DNA from: Bacillota bacterium
Lineage (GTDB): Bacteria > Bacillota > Clostridia > Christensenellales > SZUA-584
DNA: 64,000 bases
Direction of reading: 5' to 3'
Assembly (NCBI GenBank): GCA_023390815.1
Contig: JAEWCC010000004.1
Coordinates: 1-64,000, forward strand
Position numbers and translations under genes: made by a program
Notes under the pieces: generated by a model
The model's database searches: none
Seen by the model: the letters and a program-made list of their open reading frames with translations, nothing else
What the model was told of the DNA's origin: nothing
Part shown: piece after piece, positions 34,265-43,637 of the stretch
How positions within the stretch are numbered: the first letter of the stretch is position 1
How the letters are laid out: each line of letters opens with the position of its first letter

Positions 34265-36037
34265 ATGACGATCAGCCTTTGTATGATTGTTAAAGACGAA
34301 GAAATGATGCTGCCGCGTTGCCTTGAGAGCGTGCAGGATATCGTAGATGAAATGGTTATCGTGGATACCGGCTCCACGGACAGGACCGTCGAAATCGCTG
34401 AAAACTATGGTGCCAGAGTATTTACCTATCCATGGGACGGCAGCTTTTCCAACGCGCGTAACTACGCCATCACGCATGCTAAAATGGACTGGATCTTCAT
34501 TATGGATGCAGACTGCGAATTTGAGACACAAGATACCGATATGCTGCGCAGTATGACAGCGAAAGACGCTCCGGCTACCGCATACTATGGAAAAACACTG
34601 AGCTTTCTGGGTGACAAAGCCGATCCTGCGAACGTCATCATCAACCTGAACATATACCTTGTCCGTAACGGTCTGGGGTACCGTTTTACAGGTGATATCC
34701 ATGAACAGATATCATGCGGGGATCCTGCCGTCAAAACCGTTACCGCGATCTCGGATATGCGCGTATATCACTATGGCTATCTCAACTCCGCCATCCGCTC
34801 CCTGAGCAAACGTGAAAGAAATATGGAGTTGATCCGCAAAGAGCTTGAAAAGAATCCGGATAATCCGCTTATGCTCTATAATCTGGGCAACGAATTCTTT
34901 ACTCAGCTTAAAATACGGGAAGCCTATGACAACTATTTAAAAAGCTATGCGCTGATTGATCCATCGGTCACCTGCTGCCCAAAACTCATTCTCCGGTTAA
35001 TATCGTGCTGTGAGCTGCTTGGCAAAACTTCGGATCAACTCAAACTTATTGAAGAAGGGCTGACGCGGTACCCCGATTTTACCGATCTTGAATTCATCCG
35101 CGGTATTCTCTGGCTTCAAAAGGAACGGTATCTCGCCGCCATTCGCTCGTTTCAGAAGTGCCTCAAAATGGGCGATCCGCCTCTGCTGATCGCCAACATC
35201 CCCGGAGTTGGCACACACAAGGCGGCACACATGCTATTCCAGATTCATCACAACTTAGGAGACCCCCAAGGTGCGCTGCGCTATGCGCGCATTGCACTTC
35301 GTTTTCAGCCTACAAACGCAGAAGTATTAAGCCGGCTGGCTGGTTTGCTGCTCGAAAGTCTGCCGCCTGAAGCGGTTGCAAAAAAGCTCATCCGGTATCT
35401 CCCGCGAGGGTCTGACAAATATCTGCTGCTCTCCGATGTTTTCTACGGGCACCGTCGCTGGGAGACCGCACTTCAATTTGCCCGAAAGGCAGCCAAGAGA
35501 AGCGGCAATGCCGAAACCTCAGCTTATTACCAGGGCGTTTGTTTATTTTACTTGAAACGCTATAACGAAGCCTGTATAATTTTTGATCAGCTCGCTGGCA
35601 GCAAATATGAAAACCGCGCTTCGTTTTTGGGCAGTCTCTGCGCTCTCTTTGATGCTGATGCCGTCATAACTCTTCCTCGTGGTGAAAACGAGTATTTTTG
35701 CGTGCTGGAGCGTTTTGAGGCGTTGATGGCAGATAATAACCCGTCGCCGCTGGCCGCCGACGCAGCATCATCTAAGCTCTATATCGCGCCGATCATGGGG
35801 CTCCTCGATATTCTGCTCAAAACCGAACACGTAGAAGAGTTTGATAAAGCGCGCCGCCTGCTCAATCTCGTTACCGATGATACCGTGCTGATGCAGCTGG
35901 GCAAATTATACTTCCGTAACGGCTTCCTGAAGCCCGCTTATCGTGAACTTGAGCGATCCATCAAACTGGTGGGCAAAACCGATTCCGAAGCGCTGCGTAT
36001 GATGAAATATATCCTTGACAGCAAGGTTTTCGTTTGA
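34265..36037 (+). CDS. GT2-family glycosyltransferase with C-terminal TPR repeats
   Basis: This is a 590-residue protein. The ATG at 34265 has GGAGGAA upstream and begins the conserved MTISLCMIVKDEE; an earlier frame start at 34211 is not conserved. The GT-A domain (about 1-235) has VDTGSTDRT and the DxD region IMDADCE. The rest forms TPR-like helical repeats, for example NPLMLYNLGNEF and AYYQGVCLFYLKRYNEA. This GT2-TPR layout is shared with peptide glycosyltransferases such as SunS and with many clostridial glycan enzymes. The acceptor is unknown. It is a monocistronic gene with a good terminator. Confidence 0.85.
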   Translation: MTISLCMIVKDEEMMLPRCLESVQDIVDEMVIVDTGSTDRTVEIAENYGARVFTYPWDGSFSNARNYAITHAKMDWIFIMDADCEFETQDTDMLRSMTAKDAPATAYYGKTLSFLGDKADPANVIINLNIYLVRNGLGYRFTGDIHEQISCGDPAVKTVTAISDMRVYHYGYLNSAIRSLSKRERNMELIRKELEKNPDNPLMLYNLGNEFFTQLKIREAYDNYLKSYALIDPSVTCCPKLILRLISCCELLGKTSDQLKLIEEGLTRYPDFTDLEFIRGILWLQKERYLAAIRSFQKCLKMGDPPLLIANIPGVGTHKAAHMLFQIHHNLGDPQGALRYARIALRFQPTNAEVLSRLAGLLLESLPPEAVAKKLIRYLPRGSDKYLLLSDVFYGHRRWETALQFARKAAKRSGNAETSAYYQGVCLFYLKRYNEACIIFDQLAGSKYENRASFLGSLCALFDADAVITLPRGENEYFCVLERFEALMADNNPSPLAADAASSKLYIAPIMGLLDILLKTEHVEEFDKARRLLNLVTDDTVLMQLGKLYFRNGFLKPAYRELERSIKLVGKTDSEALRMMKYILDSKVFV

Positions 36038-36066
36038 ATCATATTTAAAATATCTTGAGTAAAAGT

Positions 36067-36102
36067 AAAGGCTTCCCAGCATCAAACCAGGAAGCCTTTT
36101 TT
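36067..36102. terminator. Bidirectional terminator
   Basis: AAAGGCTTCC pairs with GGAAGCCTTT around a loop of about 13 bases, with TTTTTT on the right and an A-rich left flank. It serves the glycosyltransferase (+) and the convergent MFS gene (-). Confidence 0.85.
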
Positions 36103-36110
36103 CATTCGGG

Positions 36111-37400
36111 TCATACATCCGCATCCATTTCGCTGCAGGCATCTCCCACTTTATGCGCTTTAAACATACCAGATCGGATAATGCCCACAAGCAACGCACC
36201 GCCAGCAAGCGCAGCGATAGAAACCGTCCACCACCCTGCCGCCAGTCCGCAGCCTGCGACGATGTATCCGATAATGGCCGGCGACAGCATCCTGCCGGTT
36301 CCGCTGATGGAATTAACCACCGAGTTGAGCCGTCCGCGGTGCGAAGAAGGCGAATAGTCGGCTACAAAGGCCTGTGCGTCGATCGTCATGATCATCTCGC
36401 CAATCGTCATGATGATCATTGACAAATAGTAAAGCGGAAGGGCGCGGATGAATATCAGCATGCCAAAGGCGACCGCGTATAGAAGGCCTCCCACCGCCGT
36501 TCCTACCATCACGCGCCATGACCGAATGAGCATGGTGATGAGCGGTGTAAACACGATCACAAGCAAGCCATTGAAACTTGCCAGCAGACCATACGCTGAC
36601 CCACCGTTATCACCGAACTGCTCGCCCATCTGCACGGGCAGACCAAATGCCCACTGGCTGTATGCGAATTGGAACAGCAGCATCACCAGCGCAAAAACGA
36701 TCAGGATCTTGCGTCCCCAAAGTACTTTCCAGATGGAACCCTTTATCTCCCGTTCCAACTCCGGTTTTGTTCCGGCTGACTGCTCATTTCTTTGAGGCAG
36801 GGTCTCTTTTATATAGATGCAGATCAACACGGTCGCAACAATTGTCGTCAGCGCATCGCCGATAAACAGCAGCTGCAGGTGGTCTTGGTACATCAATCCC
36901 CCCAGCATCGGTCCGATCGCAAACCCTAAATTAAACCCCATATACAGCAGTGCAAACGCTTCCTTGCGCTGGCCGCATTGTGTCAGGTCTACGGCCATCG
37001 CGTCGAGAGCCGGGTAAGTCAACGCGTAAAAGCATGAGGCTACGGCGATCATGATCACCATCCCCTGGGACGGCTGCATTAATCCGCAGACGAGATACGC
37101 CGCTGCGCCGCAGAACTGAAATACGACCGCAAGCTTCCGTCGCCCGTATTTGTCCGCAAGCTTTCCGCCGAGCAGCATGATCGGCGCCTGGATCAGCAGC
37201 AACATCGATGCAAAAAGCCCTGCCTGATCCACTGAAAACCCGATTTTTTTTGTGAGGATTAATGCCAACAACGGGTGCACAAAAGCCCCCATGCTGTTGA
37301 TAATCCTCGCGATGCATAAAACATAAATCTCTTTGCGCAGCCCTCTGTAACTGTTCAGAGAACCATGCAACGCCGATTTTATTCTTGGTAAAACAGCCAT
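36111..37400 (-). CDS. MFS transporter, drug:H+ antiporter type
   Basis: This 429-residue protein has about twelve membrane segments. GGKLADKYGRRKLAVVFQFCG matches the MFS loop 2-3 motif G-K-x-A-D-x-x-G-R-R. Loop 8-9 is poorly conserved, and a central basic loop (KETLPQRNEQSAGTKPELERE) separates the two halves. The general pattern resembles MdtG/YfmO-like multidrug or sugar efflux proteins. It is monocistronic and convergent with the glycosyltransferase gene. No substrate can be proposed from sequence. Confidence 0.83.
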   Translation of the reverse strand: MAVLPRIKSALHGSLNSYRGLRKEIYVLCIARIINSMGAFVHPLLALILTKKIGFSVDQAGLFASMLLLIQAPIMLLGGKLADKYGRRKLAVVFQFCGAAAYLVCGLMQPSQGMVIMIAVASCFYALTYPALDAMAVDLTQCGQRKEAFALLYMGFNLGFAIGPMLGGLMYQDHLQLLFIGDALTTIVATVLICIYIKETLPQRNEQSAGTKPELEREIKGSIWKVLWGRKILIVFALVMLLFQFAYSQWAFGLPVQMGEQFGDNGGSAYGLLASFNGLLVIVFTPLITMLIRSWRVMVGTAVGGLLYAVAFGMLIFIRALPLYYLSMIIMTIGEMIMTIDAQAFVADYSPSSHRGRLNSVVNSISGTGRMLSPAIIGYIVAGCGLAAGWWTVSIAALAGGALLVGIIRSGMFKAHKVGDACSEMDADV

Positions 37401-37479
37401 ATAACCACTCTTTCTGATTTGTGTGTCATGTTCTGCGGCTGTCCCCGTTAATCCGGCGTAAACTTTTAAAGAACAAATA

Positions 37480-37507
37480 CAGCCCTGCAGACTAGTCTGC
37501 AGGGCTG
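37480..37507 (-). terminator. Terminator of the peptide-transporter operon
   Basis: This is a perfect 28-bp palindrome centred on ACTAGT with arms CAGCCCTGCAGACT. It lies 28 bp beyond the substrate-binding gene and is followed on the minus strand by TATTTGTTC. The U-tract is imperfect. Confidence 0.75.
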
Positions 37508-37534
37508 CAATAGGACTATCTGTTCAGAATACGC

Positions 37535-39244
37535 TTATTCGGATACAACAGCTTCCCAGAACATCTTGTTGCCCGTACCGGTTACGCCGTAGCCTGTGAA
37601 GTTCGCCTGAGACAGTACGTCATCAGCATAGTACACGATCGGGATGATACCCATGTCGTTCATGAGAATCGCTTCCGCGTCATGATACTTCTGCATACGA
37701 ACCGCGGGATCCTGTTCGGCTCTGGCCGCATCGATCAGCGCATCGTACTCCGGATTGCTGTAGTGTCCGTCGTTCGTGCCAGCGCCGGTCTTGAAGAGGT
37801 CAAAGAACGTTGCCGGATCGGTATAGTCGCCCAGCCAGCCCTGACGCGCGATTTCGCAATCAGCGGTCTTTCTGTAGCCCTGGAAAACGTCCCATTCCAT
37901 CGAAGCCAGCTCGACAGTGATGCCGAGGTTGGTCTGCCATGCCTGCTGGACAGCTTCCGCAACAGCCTGGTGGCCGGTATTGGTGTTGAACGAAACTTCA
38001 AGGGTCGGGAAACCTTTGCCGTCCGGATAACCAGCCGCAGCAAGCAGTTCCTTCGCCTTCGCAACATTCGCCGCGAAATCCGTAGTGAGGTCGCCGCCGA
38101 CTACGTCGCCGCCAACCGTACGGAAATCGGAACCGGTCGTAGCATCGGGCACGCCATTGGGAACCAGTGCGTAAGCCGGAACGCGGGTATTGTTCCAAAC
38201 GGTCTCGTTCATGTAATCACGGTCGATCGCGAGAGAGAGCGCCTTACGGACATTGACGTCCTTGAGCACTTCCGCGCCGCCTTCGATCTGCTGGAGTTCG
38301 AGGTAGTACAGACCGATGTTACCAAATCTGTGGTACTCAGGAGTTTCCTGCAGCGCAGCAAGCTCATCTACCGGCAGAGAGTCGATCAGGTCGAGGTCGC
38401 CAGCTTTGAACGCAGCCAGCATCGCATTGTCATCGCTCATGAGCTTGAACGTGAGTTCGGTCATCAGCGTGGAATCCTTATCCCAGTAAGCATCGTTCTT
38501 TGTGAATACGAGCTGGTCTTCATGAGCAAACTCGGTCAGCGTATAACGGCCATTGAATACCTGGCCTTCAGCTTCAGCCGCCCAGCCTTCGGGATTCGCG
38601 GACACGATGTCTTCGCGCAGCGGCATCAGGTTCGGGAATGCAAGAAGGTCTTTGACGTACGGAACGTTTGCCGTGATGTCGAACTCAAGCGTCTTGTCAT
38701 CAACCGCTTTAACGCTGAGGTTATCGATCGATTCGGTCTCTTCGTACAGGATCGCACCGCCATTGGCAAAGAAGTCAGCGCCGATGTAGCCGTAAGGAGC
38801 CGCTGTCGCTGGATCAACCAGTCTCTTCCAGGAGTACACGAAGTCGTTCGCCGTAACAGGCTGACCGTCGCTCCAGAAAATGTCGTCACGGAGCGTAGCA
38901 ACCACATGCGCGGAGCCGTCTTCGTTGTCTGTGATCGTCACGTCGCTGGCCTGGCCAAGCGAGAACGAACCGTCGGTATTGATCCGATACAGACCTTCGT
39001 AAAGGTGTGTAATGTAGATCATACCGTCAACAGACTGGTTCATCGTCGGGTCGAGCGTTTCCGGCTCTGCACCCACGCAAACCGAAGCGACCTGCTCTAC
39101 AGTGGCAGGGGTCTCAGGCGCCGTTGATTCCGATGCGGCTGCACTTTCCGAAGGGCTCGTAGAGGGCTCTTCATTGACTTTAGTGCAGGCAGCCATGCTG
39201 ACAATCATGACGACCGCAAGAATCAGGGTCAAAATTCTTTTCAT
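37535..39244 (-). CDS. oppA: Peptide ABC transporter substrate-binding lipoprotein
   Basis: This 569-residue protein has a lipoprotein signal MKRILTLILAVVMIVSMAAC with the lipidated Cys at residue 20, then a Ser/Glu/Pro linker. The SBP_bac_5 fold follows, with EPETLDPTMNQSVDGMIYI, FVYSWKRLVDPATAAPYGY and DVNVRKALSLAIDRDYMN. Such proteins bind oligopeptides outside the membrane and deliver them to OppBC. It is the last gene of the five-gene operon, 81 bp after oppF, which may allow separate higher expression. The terminator follows. Confidence 0.92.
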   Translation of the reverse strand: MKRILTLILAVVMIVSMAACTKVNEEPSTSPSESAAASESTAPETPATVEQVASVCVGAEPETLDPTMNQSVDGMIYITHLYEGLYRINTDGSFSLGQASDVTITDNEDGSAHVVATLRDDIFWSDGQPVTANDFVYSWKRLVDPATAAPYGYIGADFFANGGAILYEETESIDNLSVKAVDDKTLEFDITANVPYVKDLLAFPNLMPLREDIVSANPEGWAAEAEGQVFNGRYTLTEFAHEDQLVFTKNDAYWDKDSTLMTELTFKLMSDDNAMLAAFKAGDLDLIDSLPVDELAALQETPEYHRFGNIGLYYLELQQIEGGAEVLKDVNVRKALSLAIDRDYMNETVWNNTRVPAYALVPNGVPDATTGSDFRTVGGDVVGGDLTTDFAANVAKAKELLAAAGYPDGKGFPTLEVSFNTNTGHQAVAEAVQQAWQTNLGITVELASMEWDVFQGYRKTADCEIARQGWLGDYTDPATFFDLFKTGAGTNDGHYSNPEYDALIDAARAEQDPAVRMQKYHDAEAILMNDMGIIPIVYYADDVLSQANFTGYGVTGTGNKMFWEAVVSE

Positions 39245-39325
39245 CTAATCTTCCTCCTACATTATTTAATAGGCTCCAGCCTATTATGCAAATATATAAA
39301 CAGGCGACTGCGCCTATTATACGGA

Positions 39326-40291
39326 TTAGATCTGTCCTGCAAAATGACAGGCTACATAATGCCCTTCGCTGACCTCAACGAGGTTAGGCCCTTGCTCGCG
39401 GCAGATATCCTGCGCATAAGCGCAACGTGTAGAAAACACGCATCCCTTCGGAGGATTCAGTGGGTTGGGGATTTCACCCTCCAGGATAATGCGTCTGCGC
39501 TCCTTATTGATCTTCGGATCAAACACCGGAATCGCGGACAGCAACGCACGGGTATACGGGTGCGCAGGATTCTCATGGAGTAATCTCGTATTAGTAAGCT
39601 CCACGATTTTTCCGAGATACATGACGCCGATACGCTGTGATATGTGTTTAACAACAGCCAGATCGTGCGCAATAAACAGATATGTCAGCCCCATCTCGTG
39701 CTGTAGCTTTTCAAGCATGTTGATGATTTGCGCTTGAATCGACACGTCCAGCGCCGAGACCGGCTCATCGCATACGATAAACTCGGGCTGAACCGCGAGC
39801 GCACGCGCAATTCCAATACGCTGACGCTGTCCGCCCGAAAACTCGTGCGGGTAGCGTGTTGCATGTTCGCTGTTAAGGCCTACCTGATCCAGCAGATAGT
39901 TGATACGGTCCCGTCGTTCTTCCTTGTTCTTGGCCAGATTGTGGATATCGATCGGTTCGCCGATGATATCGCCTACCGTCATGCGCGGGTTGAGCGAAGC
40001 GTACGGATCCTGGAATATATATTGCATCTTCCGACGGTACGGCTGCATCTGGACTTTGGTAATATCCTTGCCGTCATAGATAATACTGCCGGAAGTCGGC
40101 TCATAAAGCCGCAGCAGTGTACGTCCAATCGTTGTCTTGCCGCTGCCCGATTCGCCTACCAGGCCGAGTGTCTCGCCCTTGAAAATATCGAACGAAACGT
40201 CTTCTACTGCCTTGAGCTTGTTGTGGCCAGGCTTTTCACCCTTGATCAAAAAATGCTTTCTTAAGTTTTTTATCTGCAGCAACGTTTCCAT
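39326..40291 (-). CDS. oppF: Oligopeptide ABC transporter ATP-binding protein OppF
   Basis: This 321-residue protein has the Walker A GESGSGKTT, the Q-loop MQYIFQDPYASLNPRMTV, the signature FSGGQRQRIGIARAL, the Walker B EFIVCDEPVSALD and the Opp/Dpp C-terminal tail with cysteines (PKGCVFSTRCAYAQDIC), which in relatives binds an Fe-S cluster. It pairs with OppD to drive import. It begins 3 bp after the oppD stop. Confidence 0.92.
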   Translation of the reverse strand: METLLQIKNLRKHFLIKGEKPGHNKLKAVEDVSFDIFKGETLGLVGESGSGKTTIGRTLLRLYEPTSGSIIYDGKDITKVQMQPYRRKMQYIFQDPYASLNPRMTVGDIIGEPIDIHNLAKNKEERRDRINYLLDQVGLNSEHATRYPHEFSGGQRQRIGIARALAVQPEFIVCDEPVSALDVSIQAQIINMLEKLQHEMGLTYLFIAHDLAVVKHISQRIGVMYLGKIVELTNTRLLHENPAHPYTRALLSAIPVFDPKINKERRRIILEGEIPNPLNPPKGCVFSTRCAYAQDICREQGPNLVEVSEGHYVACHFAGQI

Positions 40292-40294
40292 TGA

Positions 40295-41281
40295 TCAATT
40301 TCCCTTCCGGTCATAGTGCAACCAGCATGCCGAATAATGGCCCGGGCTGATTTCGAAATATGGCGGTTTTTCCGTCAGGCAGGCTTTCAAACATTGCTCG
40401 CATCTCGGCGCAAACGGACATCCCGCAGGCGGATGCATCAAATCCACAGGGGCTCCCTCAATCGGTTTAAGCGGCTCCCTGCAATCCTGCTCCAGCTTGG
40501 GGAGCGAATTGATCAGGCCGATTGTATACTGATGGCTGGGATTGCAAAGCAGGGTTTCAATAGGACCATACTCCATGATCTCGCCGGCATACATGATAAT
40601 GATTTTGTCGCATATATCCGACACGATGCCGAGGTCATGCGTGATAAGAACGATGCTCATGCAGCATCTTTTCTTCAGATCCTTCATGATCTCGAGTATC
40701 TGGGCCTGTATCGTCACATCGAGCGCGGTGGTCGGTTCGTCCGCGATGAGCAGCTTGGGTTCGCACGCAAGCGCCATCGATATCATGGCCCGCTGGCGCA
40801 TACCGCCCGAAAACTCAAACGGATATTGCGACAGACGCCGTTTGGGGCTGGGGATTCCCACCATGTCCAGCAGCTGTTCCGCACGTTTCTGCGCAGCTGC
40901 CCCCTTCATGTTCATATGAAGATTAAGCGGTTCGCGAATCTGATTGCCTACGGTATAAACCGGATTGAGCGAAGTCATCGGATCCTGAAAGATCATCGCA
41001 ATATCGTTGCCGCGAATCTCACGCATTTCCTTTTCAGACAGGCTTAAAATATCACGGCCGTTAAATTGAATTGAACCGCCAATCACTCGCCCGGGTGACT
41101 GCAGCAGCCGCATCACAGCATAGACCGAAACAGATTTTCCGCTGCCCGACTCGCCTACGATGCCGATCGCTTCACCTTCGTCCAGGCTCCAAGATATACC
41201 CCTGACAGCCTGAACTTCGCCGCCTGGCGTAAAGAATGAAACTCTTAAGTCTTGTATATCGATCAGACGCTTATTTTCCAA
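40295..41281 (-). CDS. oppD: Oligopeptide ABC transporter ATP-binding protein OppD
   Basis: This 328-residue protein has the Walker A GESGSGKS, AMIFQDPMTSLNPVYTVG, the signature FSGGMRQRAMISMAL, the Walker B LLIADEPTTALDVTIQ and a C-terminal cysteine-rich tail (PAGCPFAPRCEQCLKAC). It is the first ATPase of the transporter, 10 bp downstream of oppC and 3 bp upstream of oppF. Both tails keep the Cys pattern of the Opp/Dpp subfamily. Confidence 0.92.
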   Translation of the reverse strand: MENKRLIDIQDLRVSFFTPGGEVQAVRGISWSLDEGEAIGIVGESGSGKSVSVYAVMRLLQSPGRVIGGSIQFNGRDILSLSEKEMREIRGNDIAMIFQDPMTSLNPVYTVGNQIREPLNLHMNMKGAAAQKRAEQLLDMVGIPSPKRRLSQYPFEFSGGMRQRAMISMALACEPKLLIADEPTTALDVTIQAQILEIMKDLKKRCCMSIVLITHDLGIVSDICDKIIIMYAGEIMEYGPIETLLCNPSHQYTIGLINSLPKLEQDCREPLKPIEGAPVDLMHPPAGCPFAPRCEQCLKACLTEKPPYFEISPGHYSACWLHYDRKGN

Positions 41282-41291
41282 AGCTGCACCT

Positions 41292-42377
41292 CTACTTCTT
41301 CATTCTGGGATCGAGTACATCCCGCAGCGCATCGCCCACTGTATTGAACGCCAGTATGATGAGCGCAATGATCAAGGCCGGGAACAGCACACGGGTCGGG
41401 TACGAATATACACCCTGCAGCGCGTCCGTTACCATGGAACCCAAGGACGCGAGCGGCGCGTTGATTCCCAGGCCGATAAAGCTCAAAAATGACTCAGTGA
41501 ATATCGCAGACGGTATCTGCAATGTGGTTGTCACAATAATCGGCCCCATGCAGTTGGGCAGCACGTGCTTGCGGATAATACGCGAACTCTTTGCACCCAT
41601 TGCACGCGCAGCCAGTACGTATTCCTGCTCTTTGATGCGCAGCACCTCGCCGCGTACGATACGCGCCATGGTGCCCCAGTACAGCATCGCGAACACGATC
41701 AACATTGAGAAAAATGCCGGGCCCAAGTCACTGATCACCGAGAATATGGGACTCGCCTTCAATACGTTTTCAAGCGGCTCCTTAAGCGAGACCGACAACA
41801 ATATCACAATTAAAAGATCGGGAATTGAATAGATGATATCAATGATACGCATCATGATATTATCGGTTCGCCCACCGATGAAACCGCTGATCGACCCATA
41901 AAGAGAACCAATAATGAATGTGAGCAGCGCGGCGATGAGACCAATCGACAGCGATATACGCGCGCCATACATATTGCGAACGAGCAGGTCACGCCCGAAT
42001 TTGTCCGTACCGAACGGGTGCGCCTGATTAAAAACCTCCTGCCCGGCGTCATTTACAATAACAGGGCCCTGGTCCTCTTCTCCGTCGTTAAACTGGTCAT
42101 AATCATAGGGCGAAAGAAGCGGACCCACAAACGCAAACAGGAAAAGTACGATGATCAGCACAAGCGCGACCATTGCGAACGTATTCTTTCTGAAACGGCG
42201 CATCGCATCTTTCCAGAGCGATGTGCTTTTGCGCATGATAACCAGTTCCTGCTTTTCATCATCCGTTGCTTTCTCAAACAGGCTCGGGTTGACGTGCATG
42301 CTGAACGGATTCAGCCTAAGGCTTGGTTTCTCTTTGGATTTATCATTATTCTGTTTAATCTCTTTGTTTTTATCCAT
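41292..42377 (-). CDS. oppC: Oligopeptide ABC transporter permease OppC
   Basis: This is a 361-residue protein. The ATG at 42377 has GAGAGG upstream; the frame extends 13 codons further but without support. A charged N-terminal tail of about 85 residues precedes the first membrane helix (MVALVLIIVLFLFAFVGPLLS). The binding-protein-dependent transport domain follows, with the EAA motif near AARAMGAKSSRIIRKHVLPN. It forms the translocation channel with OppB. The long cytoplasmic tail is typical of clostridial OppC proteins. Confidence 0.92.
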   Translation of the reverse strand: MDKNKEIKQNNDKSKEKPSLRLNPFSMHVNPSLFEKATDDEKQELVIMRKSTSLWKDAMRRFRKNTFAMVALVLIIVLFLFAFVGPLLSPYDYDQFNDGEEDQGPVIVNDAGQEVFNQAHPFGTDKFGRDLLVRNMYGARISLSIGLIAALLTFIIGSLYGSISGFIGGRTDNIMMRIIDIIYSIPDLLIVILLSVSLKEPLENVLKASPIFSVISDLGPAFFSMLIVFAMLYWGTMARIVRGEVLRIKEQEYVLAARAMGAKSSRIIRKHVLPNCMGPIIVTTTLQIPSAIFTESFLSFIGLGINAPLASLGSMVTDALQGVYSYPTRVLFPALIIALIILAFNTVGDALRDVLDPRMKK

Positions 42378-42390
42378 AGCCGCCTCTCGC

Positions 42391-43305
42391 TTAACGTAGC
42401 TTGATCCTGGGGTCAACGAAGCTGTAGATGATATCCACCAACAGATTCATGATAACCATCAGGGCACCCAGGAAGATCGTTGTACCCATGATCACGGGAT
42501 AGTCGCGCGCCGAGACGCTTTCGACGAAAAACCGTCCCAGTCCGGGAACGCTGAATATCTTCTCTACCGCAAATCCGCCGGTGATCAGGAACGCAGTAAG
42601 CGGCCCGATGTATGAAATAACCGGTATGACCGAGTTTTTCAGCGCATGTTTGAAATTGACCTTAAACGCTGACAACCCTTTTGCGTGTGCTGTCTTAATA
42701 TAGTCTTGTCCCAGCGTCTCCAGCATCGAAGACCGGGTCAGCTTAGCGATATAACATATCGGGTAGAACGAGTAGGTGATCACAGGCAGTATGTAATTTG
42801 AGACATGATCCTGCCATGTCGCTGGTGCAATTTGCAGCAATGCACAGAATATTACCAAAAGTAAAGTACCCAAGACAAACCCCGGCACGGATATGAACAC
42901 GGTAGTGAAAAGCATAACAAGCCGGTCTACCAATTTGCCATGCTTGATTGCTGCCAGAGCGCCCAGCGGGATACCTATGAGCAGCGCAAATCCAATCGCC
43001 ATCAGACCCAACTTAGCCGAATACGGAAATTTCTCCGCAATGATCTTATTAACCGTACGGCCTTTCTTAAGCAGAGAGGACCCGAGGTCTCCCTTAACGA
43101 GATTCTCCAGATAGATGACGTACTGAGTAGTCAGCGGCTTATCCAAGCCATACTTCTTTTCAAGCTTTTCCCTTGTCGCTTCCGTGATCTTATCCGAATT
43201 GAACGGGCCACCCGGCACAGCGTGCATCAAGAAAAAAGTTGCCGTGGTCAATATGAATACGGTCAGTATGGAAGCGATAATCCTCTTTATTATATATTTT
43301 AGCAT
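42391..43305 (-). CDS. oppB: Oligopeptide ABC transporter permease OppB
   Basis: This 304-residue protein has six membrane helices. The N-terminus MLKYIIKRIIASILTVFIL and the extracellular loop PGGPFNSDKITEATREKLE match OppB/DppB, and the EAA loop is TAHAKGLSAFKVNFKHALKN. It is the first gene of the operon and starts after GGAG. The 5' region (43306 onward) is AT-rich with a TATAAT at about 43368 on the minus strand. Confidence 0.92.
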   Translation of the reverse strand: MLKYIIKRIIASILTVFILTTATFFLMHAVPGGPFNSDKITEATREKLEKKYGLDKPLTTQYVIYLENLVKGDLGSSLLKKGRTVNKIIAEKFPYSAKLGLMAIGFALLIGIPLGALAAIKHGKLVDRLVMLFTTVFISVPGFVLGTLLLVIFCALLQIAPATWQDHVSNYILPVITYSFYPICYIAKLTRSSMLETLGQDYIKTAHAKGLSAFKVNFKHALKNSVIPVISYIGPLTAFLITGGFAVEKIFSVPGLGRFFVESVSARDYPVIMGTTIFLGALMVIMNLLVDIIYSFVDPRIKLR

Positions 43306-43637
43306 TTTTCACTCCAGGCGAATATCATAATTCCGTCAATGCCTCCCAGCGCATTTTTTATATTATATACAATAACTTTAAAAAAATAAATAGTCTATTA
43401 TTATTTTATTCACGAAATTGCGAGCTATATATTAAGTATATTGCCTGAAACTATCGTTATGTGGATTTTTTTCTCATATATGCGTTTTTTCACTGAAAAT
43501 TCACCGGTTTGCGTGAGTATACGTTAAGCCATACATTCTATCACAAAAGACAATGCAAGAAAATTTAATGTCGGCGTCATTGCAGCCTTGCGCCAGCCGT
43601 TGTAGTATAGAAACGCAAACATAATAAGGAGGCGTTC
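43306..43637. other. Divergent intergenic region between oppB and the threonine-aldolase gene
   Basis: This 332-bp stretch is very AT-rich (43360-43500), which contrasts with the flanking genes. On the minus strand TTGTATATAATATAAAA near 43368 is a plausible -10 region for the opp operon. On the plus strand the promoter at 43580 serves the next gene. No gene or repeat is visible here. Confidence 0.5.
43580..43608 (+). promoter_or_regulatory. Promoter of the threonine-aldolase-family gene
   Basis: TTGCAG (43580-43585), a 17-bp spacer and TAGTAT (43603-43608), 30 bp before the start codon, which is preceded by AAGGAGG. Confidence 0.65.

Noticed and set aside
37480..37507. Perfect 28-bp palindrome as a protein-binding site
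   Set aside because: It lies just past the last gene of the opp operon and is GC-rich like an intrinsic terminator, so termination is simpler.
37682..39127. 481-codon frame on the plus strand
   Set aside because: Antisense to oppA, which has a full lipoprotein signal and family motifs.
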